A stretch of DNA of 64,000 nt from Protea cynaroides (taxonomy: Eukaryota > Streptophyta > Magnoliopsida > Proteales > Proteaceae). Positions within the stretch are counted from its first letter, which is position 1, and each line of letters opens with the position of its first letter. Location of the stretch: NCBI GenBank assembly GCA_028583415.1, contig CM053276.1, forward strand, positions 113,741,502 through 113,805,501, read 5' to 3'. A program made the translations under genes and the position numbers. The notes under the pieces were generated by a model. It was not told the DNA's origin. It was given only the letters and a program-made list of their open reading frames with translations, and searched no databases. Below, piece by piece: positions 43,518 through 53,446 of the stretch.

Positions 43518-45832
43518 TGTCACACCCCAATTTCGCACATTTCAGAATGGTGTGATGAATCGCTAAATAACCAACGGTTCAACCAGGATCTCAAATAGGC
43601 TATCCCCGCGTCACCTGAACCTTCATATACTCACCATCATAATCAGAGTAGATACACAATAGCGGAAGTCTTATAAATAAATGAACTGAGAACTAAAATG
43701 GTATTCATAAATAATAGCAAATTATTCTGTATTTAAACTGAGACATAAATAATTAAGTACCAAATACATGTCTTATAAATTCAATAAAGAAACCTATAAA
43801 AATATCTAGTTAAATACACACGAGTTGCACTCGCAAGAGGAGTCGTGTGTATCATCTTCAGCTCCAACTTCCATAGCTGCTACATTCCCATACGCTGACG
43901 CATTCATAAAATCTTCAACTGTATAACCTGCATCATCAACTAAAAATATTCGACGTCGAGGGGTGAGCACACAACACGGCTCAGTGAGTAGCCAAAACAA
44001 TGCAACAATACATATGCATGCAAAAAGTCAATTCATATCTTTGGTCTTAGTTTATAGTTTGTAATGTGCAATAGAAAAGTTGGGTGGTCAAAGGTTAACG
44101 TTTATTGACACCGCCTCTATACATAGGGTGTGGAATCCCGCCCGAAGGTTAACGTTTATCGTCGTCCCCATCCACCCTACCATAACATTATACAACAAAG
44201 GTTAACGTTTATTGCTATATAATGCTATACCAACACGTAAGCCCCTGTTAGCGAGGGCTTGCAAACTAGGCTCGCTGCTAACCAATCCTAATGCCAAACA
44301 GTGTATCCAAGGCCTCACCCCAGCATCCCTCAGAATGCCCATAGAGATAGAGCTAAGGCCCCCCGGTAGAGTCAGAGACTACAAGGACCGAGACCACCTC
44401 CCCTGATACTCTACGACATAATAGTTCTACTAAGGTAATGGCGATACGACGATGTCAATGCACAAGACTTGAGTTAGAGATAGAGCTAAAGTGCTGAGAC
44501 CCGCCAAAGGTTAACGTTTATTGACGTTCTCATCACACCTCCCCTGATACTCGCTCGCATCAAGTACATCAACCACACACATACAAGCACATGCCTATTC
44601 CTATCATCATCATCATCATCATGTTATAAACAATAAAGTAAATATGCATGAACAAGTAATAGAAATATTGGATGGCATGCTGTATGCACATTACAACATA
44701 TTCGCATAGAATCAAACATAGCATAGGACTCAAGAAATTAAAAACAGTTTATTATTAACCAATTTAGTTTGGGGTTAAGGTTCCTCACCTTTGCTTGTTA
44801 ATAGATCCTCTTTCAAGCTTTAGAATCACCTTTATAATGTTATTATATTTCTAAAAGACCTAACAAAGTCGATAGAATTTAATTAGAATTTATTTAGAAT
44901 TTAAAAACCATTCTGTTAACTGAGGGTCGGAGGTAGGGCCCGAGTCCCGATCGACCCCGGGTGCGACCCCTCCCCCTTATCTGAACTTCCCGAACACTGA
45001 GGGTCGATGCTAGGGTCGGATCTGCCATCGACCCTAGGTGCGACCCTCCATGGTTTGAGTCGAAAATATCAGATTCCATTCTCTCTTTCATGGTTGGGTC
45101 CTATGGCTTACTTCCACAATCCATTCTATACATGTTCCATGGTTTAGAACTATACTTTGTTCACCTACATGGTTTTAATGATCTCCTTCATGGTTTTCCA
45201 TGAAAACCTAACAATGGATGGATGATTTGGGTTTCTTCTAAGTCATACCCTCTTCATAAACCATTCTAAAGTCTTAACTAAATCATGGGGAACGTATCCA
45301 TACCTTAGTTTGCTGAGATTCAGAGTTTCCTCTGAATTTCCTCTTCTTCCTTAGCCTTTTCTTCAAGTTTTCCTTCTCTTCTTTTCTTCCTTCTCTTCTC
45401 TTTCTCTCAATCCAATTAGGGTTGTAAAAGGAGTGAAAGAGGCTTAGGGACGTCCTATTTATAGGGCAAAACCTCCCAAAATAAGTCCCATTGAGTTTAG
45501 GAAAGGTTCCAATTGAAATTAGGAAGGTTTCTCAATTTTCGGTTCGTGCTGTTTTTCCCGAATGCCGAGGGTCGATGGTGAGGGTCGATGGGAGGGTCGG
45601 ACAACTCATAGACCCCGCGACCCATGGTTGAGGGTCGATGGTGAGGGTCATGGGAGGGTCGGACCCTTTAAAACATACGACCCTACCCTCATTTTGACTG
45701 TTTTGGGTAAATTTTCATATTGGGTCTTGGGTTTCTTCACACACTTGGTCCACTTGGCTCGACCATGATATGTAGACGGGTCCCGACACGAAATATAAGG
45801 TTAGGCCGGGTTCATGGCGTGCGGGTCTTACA
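43518..45832 (-). repeat. 5' LTR of family A copy 2
   Basis: TGTCACACCCC to GGGTCTTACA, followed by AGGGT. Aligned along its full length with 36135-38440, with scattered substitutions and short indels (for example extra GGGTCGATGGTGA near 45570). Confidence 0.95.
43806..43949 (-). CDS. LTR micro-ORF, family A copy 2, 5' LTR
   Basis: Core 47 codons plus TAG (43808-43806). It differs from the 3' LTR copy by few residues (NASAYG for NASTYG; the last codon before TAG reads Asn). The frame is open. Confidence 0.48.
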   Translation of the reverse strand: MFLVDDAGYTVEDFMNASAYGNVAAMEVGAEDDTHDSSCECNSCVFN

Positions 45833-45837
45833 AGGGT

Positions 45838-46405
45838 TTAAGGTGAATCAAGCTAACTCTATCAAGCACTCTGTTGCTGCCTGAAGTAGTGGAACCATAC
45901 AACCACACGGTAAATGCTAAATCCATCAAAATAGGATCAGATTTAGTCTTAAACATGATAATTCAAACAAAAATTGTCAACTTAAAACATCATAAACCAT
46001 GAATTTACATCTAAGCAAAATCAGAAACAAAAACAATAGGTCTAGGTATCTCTTGAAGTTGGAGATGAAAAACAAAGGTATAATAACAAATTCCTCAAAA
46101 CGTTATGTCCATGTGTAGCTTACTTTCCATCATGCACTATATGTATATATGTATTATGTGTATAACACACACAGAGATGATCAATCTGTGGTGACGTGGT
46201 CCTTTGATTTTTGTCCCTTCCACTAGATAATTACTGTTCAATACTACACAGTCCCTATTTGCGTTATAGTAGGTTACTGGGACTCCTATTGTAATTGAGA
46301 GACTTCTTTTATATATATATGGAATAAGATGGACAGAATGGGCTAATGATTCTGCCTCTTCTCAGCAGAATTGAGCTCTCCTTTTTCTCTCCCTATTCTT
46401 CTTCT

Positions 46406-46452
<47 letters not shown>

Positions 46453-46880
46453 GTACTCAGACTTCTATTGTAGGCTGCACAAGATAGTTTAATAGCGCCG
46501 TTACGTGCTTGCTGAATTCTCAAAATTTGGTCATCAAAATTACTTGAATAAAATGTTTTACATCTGTTTTAAGTTAAAATGGTGCTAACGGCATCCTATT
46601 GTCCGGTTGTAGGTGAACATAAGCGGCTTATTACATCACCACCGATTCTTGTATTTCCTCATCCCCCTTGCAAGTGATCTGAGTTTCTCAAGGTTTGTGT
46701 TGGCGTTCTCTTTCAACTTTTTTTTTTAGCAATCAATTGTAATTCACTTTATGTCCATGTTTAACTTATCGTTAAAAAAAATGGCATCAATTGTGGTAGC
46801 ACACAAAGAGACTTCTTTTATCCTTTGCTGATTATACGTAATAATTAATCATAGCATAAACATCAACAATCAAACCCAAA

Positions 46881-46969
<89 letters not shown>

Positions 46970-46990
46970 AGATTGTACATTTGTGATTAC
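45838..46990. other. CACTA interior, no gene, with microsatellites
   Basis: No coding region recognised. A (TC)n run is at about 46410-46450, and a long (AT)n run of about 85 bp at 46882-46966. Confidence 0.6.
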
Positions 46991-47086
46991 CAGTCATTGT
47001 ATCCCCAAGTTCATCTATATCCCTGCTTGTATTTGTATAAGAAAATCCGACCCCAACGGGAGATTCCAAGAATAATAAGTTGGCGG
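46991..47086 (-). pseudogene. Serine carboxypeptidase exon fragment captured in the CACTA element
   Basis: A 96-bp exon-like segment with TCTCAG before it (minus strand) and GTAATC after it. It encodes ANLLFLESPVGVGFSYTNTS, then RDIDELGDTMTG. LFLESPVGVGFSYTN is the strongly conserved substrate-binding/oxyanion-side block of plant serine carboxypeptidases (S10 family). No other exon of that family was seen nearby. Its strand matches the transposase gene, and it lies between the CACTA end and the transposase, as expected for a captured host fragment that may be spliced into the element's transcript. Confidence 0.72.
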
Positions 47087-47829
47087 CTGAGACAATGACC
47101 AAACATTATTAATGTTGATTCTTAGTCTTTGCATACATAATTAATTGTTTACTATAATCATAAGGGTTTGATATGATGAGAGTGAGCAGTTCATGAACAA
47201 TAAAATAGAAACCTAGGGAATCAGAAGAAGGTAAGCCCTTAAGGGTTGAAGCTGCCTTAACGAACCCTTAAGGGTGAGAAAGAAGTTAAAAATATAAAAG
47301 GAATAGAAAGAAAAATGATCAAATACTTACAGGTAAAACAAAAATTTAACCAAAGAGTAATTGCCTGCGCGATTAGGGTATGTTAGAGCTTGCAGATGGT
47401 TAACCAAACGAGATAATGATCTTGCAGACTGTTCCTCCTTCATTTTTTCATCACCAAAGTCCAACCAATTGCCTGATTCCAAAGCTTTATCTACACTATG
47501 GTCGGTTTGCAGGAAGAGGAATGAAGTAGAGGCGGTGCTAGACTAGGGATCAGAAAAGGGGAAAATCTAAACAAGATATTACCATTGGAGGAGAAGGCGT
47601 AGGGGATGATCGACGAAGATACTGCAGCGGCGGACGACGGGGACAATGGTAGTCTCTAGGTTCTTTCAAACGATGAGCTTCAATTCGATTTAGGGTTTGC
47701 GGGAGGGAGCACAGAGATGAAATCGTGGGCAGTTATGAGTACTCTGTTCGCGGGAAGAGAAGGAGGAAATAGAAATTGGGAAAATCTGGATTTTATTAAA
47801 AATTTAAAATATATTAGATTTTATACGTA
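47087..47829 (-). promoter_or_regulatory. Probable leader exon and promoter side of the CACTA or captured gene
   Basis: On the minus strand about 47760-47580 reads as a C/T-rich, GC-richer leader (CTCATCG, CCGTCGTCCGCCGCTGCAG, TCGTCGATCATCCCC) ending TCCAATGG/TAATATC, a plausible splice donor. No open frame of note. The rest is AT-rich intron-like sequence. Confidence 0.35.
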
Positions 47830-48069
47830 CGGGAATACACAGCCATACGACGGGTTTCTGATACCCCGTAAAAAATACTAGATGTAAACGACGGAATACA
47901 AATTCCATCGTATAAAACCTATTAAAACCTACGGTATTCAACTACCGTCATATTAGATAAATTATATACGATGCTCTGTTTTATCCGTCATTAATGACTA
48001 TCTTTTGCGACGGTAAAAATTTACCGCCGTAAAATTCCGTCACAAAAAACCCATTTTGTTGTAGTGGGT
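47830..48069 (-). repeat. CACTA terminus with subterminal repeats
   Basis: Repeated CGACGG, CCGTCG, CCGTCA and CGTAAA units in both orientations lead to the terminal TTTTGTTGTAGTG. Short inverted motif arrays like this are the binding sites for the TNPA-class protein in En/Spm-type elements. The 3 bp after it are GGT. Confidence 0.75.
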
Positions 48070-48938
48070 TTAGGCTGGTGAGCCCCATTCTCTCCTATGC
48101 ATGGAGGTTATGGCCAGCTTCCGTGAGTATGGTCAGGCCTTTCCCTAGTACTATCTGTCTTTGGGATGATGAGTGAAAACACCAGGGCTATTGGTGTAGG
48201 CTGGTGAGCCCCATTCTCTCATATGCATGGAGGTTATGGCCAGCTTCGGTGAGTATGGTCAGGCCTTTCCATAGCTATAGCCTACATTATACCAGACCAG
48301 TAATGTAAACTAGGAATAATAACATGATCATGCATTTTGCCATTTGTTTGTCTATTTTCTTACTGAGCTCAAATTGGAGAGCTCACCCTTGTGTATACAA
48401 ATTTTTAGTGGATGTTGCAGGTAATACTGTAGTTGATTTTGTGAATGCGTCGACTGTCTCTTTCATGGCGTATATGGATGTGCAAGGTCTGGAGGGAGAC
48501 GAACATGATGCGGACTGTGAGTGTGACGCATGTGTGTTCGAGTAGAAGAAGCAATGGATGTTGTGTCGATTGCTGAAGAACACTGGAGTCTAGTTTAGTT
48601 TTGTTTATTTCAGTTTACTTTACTTTTACAAGCACTATTTTATAGCCCAATGTTATAGGGCTAGATTAAGAATGGGTTTTATTTGTGGTTGTGGATGGTT
48701 GAACCAGAATAACTTTTGATACAATGTTATTTATTTTATTACAGTATCAATAGAAGATCAATTGATGTAGTTATTTCTGCTATTTATATGTTCTGATTAA
48801 TTATATTGTAACATTGGTTGTGAGGTGGTTGAGACGTGCATGACATCGTTTATGTAATTCTAGGTTGGACCGAACATAAAATACGTATCGGTTCAGTCAG
48901 CTCTGAAATTTTACATATTGTAAATTTGGGGTGTGACA
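48070..48938 (+). mobile_element. LTR fragment of a third gypsy family (C)
   Basis: Ends TTGGGGTGTGACA at 48938, like families A and B, and holds a diverged micro-ORF. It begins with a repeated block: GGCTGGTGAGCCCCATTCTC near 48073, followed by GCATGGAGGTTATGGCCAGC, occurs again near 48200. The upstream part of the LTR was lost or separated at the CACTA border (48069/48070). It abuts copia pol sequence on the right. Confidence 0.7.
48399..48545 (+). CDS. LTR micro-ORF, family C
   Basis: Core KFLVDVAGNTVVDFVNAS... ending HDADCECDACVFE, with stop TAG 48543-48545; the frame is open upstream to an ATG at 48324 (73 codons in all). Outside the micro-ORF this LTR is hard to align with A or B, yet the peptide keeps FLVD, AG, TV, D-F-VNA, MDV, HD and C-x-C-x2-C-V. 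Confidence 0.5.
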   Translation, partial: KFLVDVAGNTVVDFVNASTVSFMAYMDVQGLEGDEHDADCECDACVFE

Positions 48939-50785
48939 ACAACTATCTTCACATACCCACAAGACGCATCTATGTGTCGAGACATGTAATCTTCAATGAA
49001 GACATGTTCCCATTTACAGTCTCCAATGTGCTAACTACATGCCAAGTGCCGCCCCATGTCCTGTAATGCTTCCGTCACTTCCAATACCTCATGTTACCCA
49101 GGGGGTGTCATTGAATCCAACCCCACCCACCACATTACTGTCCTCACCACCACTTGTTGATGTTTCTCCTTCCTCTTAATCAACCCCGGCTGATATTCCC
49201 ACCACTCATCCTTTTGTTGTGGAAGAATACCATATAGTTACATCCCAAGAAGTTGGTCATTATATGGTGACTCGTTTCAAAAATAACATCCGTAAACCAA
49301 AACCATATATTACAAGTTTCCATCCTGCTTGTTTTTCAATCACTACAGAACCGACTTGTTATACATTGGCTTCAAAGGATGAGAAATGGAGACATGTAAT
49401 GACAAATGAGTTCAATGCATTAATCCAAAATGGAACATGGGAGTTAGTTCACACCATCCTTCATTGAATTTAATTGGCTGCAAATGAATTTATCATATCA
49501 AAACACGGTTTGATGGTTCGATAGAGCGCTATAAGGCTCGGCTGGTTGCAAGAGGATTTACCCAACAACCAGGGTTCGACTATGATGAGACGTTTAGTCC
49601 AATTGTTAAACCAACAACGATCCGCCTTATTCTCTCTTTGGCAGTGACTTTCAAATGGAAAATTAGACAACTGGATGTCCAAAATGCATTTTTACATGGA
49701 CTACTGATAGAAAAATTCTTTATGAAACAGCCACAAGAGTTTGTAGATCCACAACATCCCACACATATTTGTGCTCTACGTAAGGAAATTTACGGTCCCA
49801 CATCGACTTAGTTCATACCTACTCTCCCTTGGGTTTCAAGCTTCGCAGGAAGATTCTTCTTTCTTTCTGAGATGACAGGGTGGTCAGATTTTAATTATAC
49901 TAATCTATGTTGATGATCTCATAATTACAGGCTGTCATCTCTCTTCAATCACAAAATTGATTTCAAACCTTGGTGCTGAATTTGCCATTAAAGATCTTGG
50001 ACCATTGGCTTACTTTCTAGGGATCAAGGTTTGCATCTTTCACAAGCACAATATGCTCATGATCTTCTCAAGATAACTGACATGCTTGATGTCAAGCCCT
50101 GCTCGATGCCTATGACACCGTCTAGCTCCAAAATGAGCAAAACATCTAGAACATCCTTTTCAGATGAGATCTTGTACCATAGTATTGTTGGGCTTTACAA
50201 TATCTGACTTTAACAAGACCGGATCTCTCCTTTTCGATTGATAAAGTCTGTCAATATATGCATCGTCTGACTCTAGAACACTGCACTGTAGTCAAATAAT
50301 TCTTCGGAACATCAAAGGCACCCTTCATTACGGTCTCACCATAAGTCCGTTGTCCACTATTGAGCTTATAACATTTACGGATTCAGATTGGCCGGTTGCC
50401 TTGATGATCGAAAATCTACAGCGGATACTGCATCTACTTTGGCCCTATTTAGTATCTTGGAGCTCCAAGAAACAACCGATTGTGGCCCGATCCAGTACTG
50501 AATCTGAATATAAAGGTTTTGCAAATACAGCGTCAAAGCTCACATGGGTTTAATTTGTTCCTCGTGATGTTGGTTACCCCCCCCCCCCCCACCTAAACCA
50601 CCGGTGTAGAACCAAGCATGTAGAGATCGACTACCATTTTTTAGTCGCTAAGAAACTGGTTGATGTTCTGTTCTTATGTATAGAGGAGCAAACCGCTTAT
50701 TCTTACCAAACCGTTGTCTCATACACGGTTCCGGTTGCTGCGTGACAAACTCATTATCCAGGCTAGACAGTTTCACTTGCTGGGG
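48939..50785 (+). pseudogene. Ty1/copia pol remnant (integrase end, RT, RNase H)
   Basis: Starts inside the integrase C-terminal region (RRIYVSRHVIFNEDMFPF), then the RT block: EPTCYTLASKDEKWRHVMTN, WELVH, ERYKARLVARGFTQQPGFDY, FSPIVKPTTIRLILSLAV, QLDVQNAFLHGLL and IYVDDLIITG (about 49905-49930, holding the YVDD catalytic motif). RNase H is LITFTDSDWP (about 50365) and SSTESEYKGFANTA (about 50495). Stops and frameshifts are frequent. The domain order and short insert between RT and RNase H are typical of Copia. The 5' half is absent, replaced by the family C LTR. Confidence 0.88.
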
Positions 50786-51004
50786 TGTGATAAAGCATCT
50801 ACATAATTGGTACAACTAGCTGTACATGTTTAAAAAGATTGTTACAGCTAGCTGTATTCATGCCAAATTTATTCTAAGAGATTTCCTAAGATCAAGAGAT
50901 TATTATATCAATTCTTTCCTTTCATAAAGAGATTGTGTAAATCTCATCTCAATCTTATATATGTATAAATCTTATCTCTTATACAAATCTCAATATAAAT
51001 ATAA
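50786..51004 (+). repeat. Start of the copia 3' LTR, interrupted by the Pack-MULE
   Basis: Follows a purine stretch (CTGGGG) with TGTGATAAAGCATC. AT-rich with TTATCTCTTATACAAATCTC repeats. It continues after the Pack-MULE target duplication at 52607; the exact LTR end is not determined. Confidence 0.5.
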
Positions 51005-51712
51005 GGAAAAATTTCTCGTACTCCCTGAGATCTCTCTGTAACATCAACTACCATACACATGTTTCTAGAATCATCAACCACACCCACTTAATTGACGAAA
51101 ATCACGTAAAATATTGATAGACATTTTTACCCTTTATATTATAAATTGAAAAATTTTAAAATTAGATAAAATTACTAGTTTGACCTTCTATTGAAAATAA
51201 CATATACTATTTCCCTTTCGTTTTCACTCTCTTATTTCTTTTTGTGACACCACCACTGCAACCTCCGACCAGGCCACCAGCACCAGAACCACCAACAGAG
51301 ACCCAGCCGTCGCCGCCTCCTTTTACCCCTTAGAATCCAATGTCAACCATAAGAGCTCACCCTGTTAAAACCTTAGGTTTTGTATTTGATTCTCCAGATT
51401 TGGATCGATGATTATTCTGAAGATCATTTTCACTCTTCTGCTTTGTTTCCCATCTGGAAGTCATTGTCCCGACTGCTGTTCTGTGGTTCAACCAGTCACG
51501 ATGTCGGCGAAGACAAGGTGAAAAGGTAAATGCGTGTGTGTTCTTCACGTCTTCTAGGTTGGTTCTTAGACAACAGGGGTAGACGGTTTTTATGGGTTTT
51601 GAAGAAAATTCACTTGAGAATTCGAAGAGTTCTGCACTTAGGATATACTATTTTTAGGGAAAAATCAAATTTTCCAATGACAAAAATTATTTTATCCCGA
51701 TAATTAAAATGG

Positions 51713-51869
51713 ACAGTGATCAGCGTAGTCTGAACAATACCAGCAGCATAGATGACCAACATCATCTAGAAGGAACCCATGACGTAGCCAGTAATGAAAG
51801 CCACAGCAGTGAAGGCAACGAGCATAATCTGCACGAGCTGCTCTGCAAGCTCTGCCCTTGCCAATCCAT
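51713..51869 (-). pseudogene. Signal peptidase complex subunit 1 (SPC12-like) fragment
   Basis: On the minus strand a TTTTGTAG acceptor precedes ATGGATTGGCAAGGGCAG. A one-base deletion then shifts to the frame that reads LAEQLVQIMLVAFTAVAFIT, then GYVMGSF, a TAG, and MLVIYAAGIVQTTLITV. This is the two-transmembrane-helix signature of plant signal peptidase complex subunit 1, a non-catalytic ER subunit. The deletion, the stop and the loss of the cytosolic tail make it a dead captured copy. Confidence 0.78.
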
Positions 51870-52082
51870 CTACAAAAGAATAGATAATACAAATTGAAAA
51901 AGAATTAAATTCAAAGAAACTCCAAGAACTAAACAAACGGTAATCACAAGTCGTTGCTTTTTCGGTGCGGCACTCTTCTTACTGATTCCAGACGAACAAA
52001 ACCTGGCCTCCGACTTATTTTATCATTAGAGTGAACAAAAAAGAGGGAAAATTTACTTTCTGGTGTTACCCTAATTATTCTA

Positions 52083-52280
52083 ATGACGGTGATCACGGTG
52101 ACACTTCTACAATCGGAGGGTGCGCTGCTTCCGTTTGTGGATCGGGAGAGCCTATTGTCGGAGCTCTGGAGGGATCCTTTCAGAATACTCGAGCAAGTCC
52201 CCTTGGAGCTGGAGAAAGATGAAATGGCCGTTGTCTCTCTTGCTAGGGTTGACCGGAAAGAGTTTCTCCCTAAAATTTGA
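52083..52280 (+). pseudogene. ER small heat-shock protein (HSP20 family) N-terminal fragment
   Basis: An open frame from ATG at 52083: a hydrophobic start (MTVITVTLLQSEGALLPFVD) resembling a signal peptide end, then SELWRDPFRILEQVPLELEK and SLARVDRKE. The DPFRILEQ-P and ARVDWKET-like motifs are those of endomembrane 22-kDa class sHSPs just before the alpha-crystallin domain. That domain is missing: the frame stops at 52280. Conserved Trp of ARVDWKE is Arg here. Captured fragment in the Pack-MULE, opposite strand to the SPC12 piece. Confidence 0.65.
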
Positions 52281-52402
52281 GTAGAGGGTAAAATGGTCTT
52301 TTATTCTTACTCTAAGGGCAGTATTGATCATGAAAAATTTAGTTTGAGATGACATCATTATTTAACGGGACTCTCTTAACAGGGTGGGTCTCTTTAAGTG
52401 TT

Positions 52403-52572
52403 AAAATTTTGGATGATAGTTGATGATTTTACAAACCTATGGGTGGTAGTTGATGATTTTACAAAGGGTGGTAGTTGATGATTTTACAAACCTGTGGGTG
52501 GTAGTTGATGATTTTACAAAGGGTGGTAGTTGATGATTTTACAAACCTGTGGGTGGTAGTTGATGTTACTGA
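52403..52572 (+). repeat. Minisatellite in Pack-MULE right end
   Basis: A run of about five GGTGGTAGTTGATGATTTTAC units separated alternately by AAACCTGTG and AAAG spacers. The unit is part of the inverted terminal repeat, which has expanded on this side only. Confidence 0.85.
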
Positions 52573-52606
52573 TAGATGGAGTACGTGAAATTTTTCCTAA
52601 ATATAA

Positions 52607-53446
52607 TACACAACCTCACATATTCAGTGTGAGTGAAAGTTCAAATCTCTTACACTTTCAAGAGGAAGGTGGAACATAGTTCTCGCTCAGAACGAGAATA
52701 TTTCACCTGCATGTACTTATATCCTCTTTGGGATCTCATCACCGTCCACATTCAATGGGTCCCACACTCTAGAGCTGGGTCCCATACCACATTGACGGTG
52801 ATGGGATCCCGTGGAGAGTACATATACATGCAAATGATCCAAACTCAGAATAAGAACTAAAAAAATAAGACATTTGGTTATGTAGTGTGCCACGTTTGCA
52901 AATGAGAATGAAAAAATTCAGTGATCCCTAGAAAATTTTGTTACGCATAAATATTTGAAAAAAAAAAAGACCGGTGATGAGATTTTAAATATGGTCCTGC
53001 CTTTTTCTCTGCTTCGACTCTGTATGGAGATAGCTGAACCCCTTACTTTTACAAAAGTGAGAAAAATCTAGATAAGGGCTGAGCAATTTGTTGAGTTGTC
53101 TTGTATTCTATGAGGTCCATATAATTATTAGTTATACTTGTATTAGAGTTTGGATCTATTATTGGAAATGGTAAATCCGTAATTGTTTGGGTGCAAATCT
53201 GTAATTGTGTTGGGATAAGAATTTCTAGGGAGGCTATATATTGACAAGAGAGAACAATCTCTTAGTGCACAATATTGTAGATTTTTCTTGGTAATAAAGA
53301 AGTCTCTCTTTCTTTGGTGGAGGTAAGTATTCTGTGTTGAAGTGGTGTTAAACCACGGTAAATTTTTGTTCTTCGTTTTTCCTGTTTGCGCTTTCATCCT
53401 TGACACTTCTAGCATTCCACAGAGATTTTTCCAGTCACCGGCAACG
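52607..53446 (+). promoter_or_regulatory. Upstream region and promoter of the VPE gene
   Basis: The first part continues the interrupted copia LTR or its flank (to about 52.7 kb). A TATATA box at 53235-53240 lies in GGCTATATATTGAC, about 210 bp before the start codon. An upstream in-frame ATG at 53342 precedes the likely start. Confidence 0.5.

Larger units (their letters stand above)
36135..45832 (-). mobile_element. Ty3/gypsy family A element, copy 2, minus strand, eroded interior
   Basis: 9,698 bp. LTRs are at 36135-38440 (3' LTR, 2306 bp) and 43518-45832 (5' LTR, 2315 bp), with target duplication AGGGT at 36130-36134 and 45833-45837. The primer site (TGGTATCAGAGC, minus strand) is at 43503-43514. 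The 5.1-kb interior is far more decayed than the LTRs: pol is recognisable only as fragments between about 38.6 and 41.7 kb, and no Gag core, CCHC knuckle or antisense ORF can be found from 41.7 to 43.5 kb. The element lies inside the CACTA transposon upstream of the transposase. Strong LTR similarity around a ruined interior suggests movement in trans. Confidence 0.93.
17800..48069 (-). mobile_element. CACTA (En/Spm) transposon opened by two LTR retrotransposons; left edge approximate
   Basis: The right end is clear: TTTTGTTGTAGTG finishes at 48069 and, on the other strand, reads CACTACAACAAAA, a CACTA terminus. Inside it lie short subterminal repeats (CGACGG, CCGTCG, CGTAAA) from about 47830. 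Reading leftward: gene leader and a captured carboxypeptidase exon (45838-47760), the retrotransposon 36135-45832, the Transposase_21 exon, the retrotransposon 21192-33033, the DUF4218/DUF4216 exons, and the Transposase_24 gene. The matching left terminus was not found, so the left end is put just past the last gene. Without its two passengers the element would be roughly 8.7 kb. The assignment of the 48069 end to this same element is inference. Confidence 0.65.
51005..52597. mobile_element. Pack-MULE (Mutator-like) with captured host-gene fragments
   Basis: A 1593-bp element with terminal inverted repeats of about 80 bp. Left end GGAAAAATTTCTCGTACTCC..., right end (reverse complement) GGAAAAATTTCACGTACTCC..., both continuing with GTAACATCAACTACCA. 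It is flanked by a perfect 9-bp duplication TAAATATAA at 50996-51004 and 52598-52606, the hallmark of Mutator-like insertion. There is no transposase. The interior holds a signal peptidase subunit 1 fragment (minus strand) and an ER small heat-shock protein fragment (plus strand), plus unassigned exon-like sequence at about 51240-51560. It is inserted in the copia LTR. Confidence 0.88.

Noticed and set aside
46863..47102. 79-residue ORF with a long Ile/Tyr repeat tail
   Set aside because: The tail is translation of the (AT)n microsatellite; only the 46991-47086 part, bounded by splice sites, is a real exon.
51704..51892. Cys/His-rich 62-residue ORF on the minus strand
   Set aside because: It is an out-of-frame shadow of the signal peptidase subunit 1 fragment.
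52403..52572. CRISPR-like array of regular repeats
   Set aside because: Spacers are two alternating constant sequences, not unique, and the unit belongs to the Pack-MULE inverted end; this is a plant minisatellite.
53342..53446. N-terminal extension of the VPE from the upstream in-frame ATG
   Set aside because: The family begins with a signal peptide, which starts at the ATG at 53447; the extension has no such feature and lies in the likely 5' UTR.
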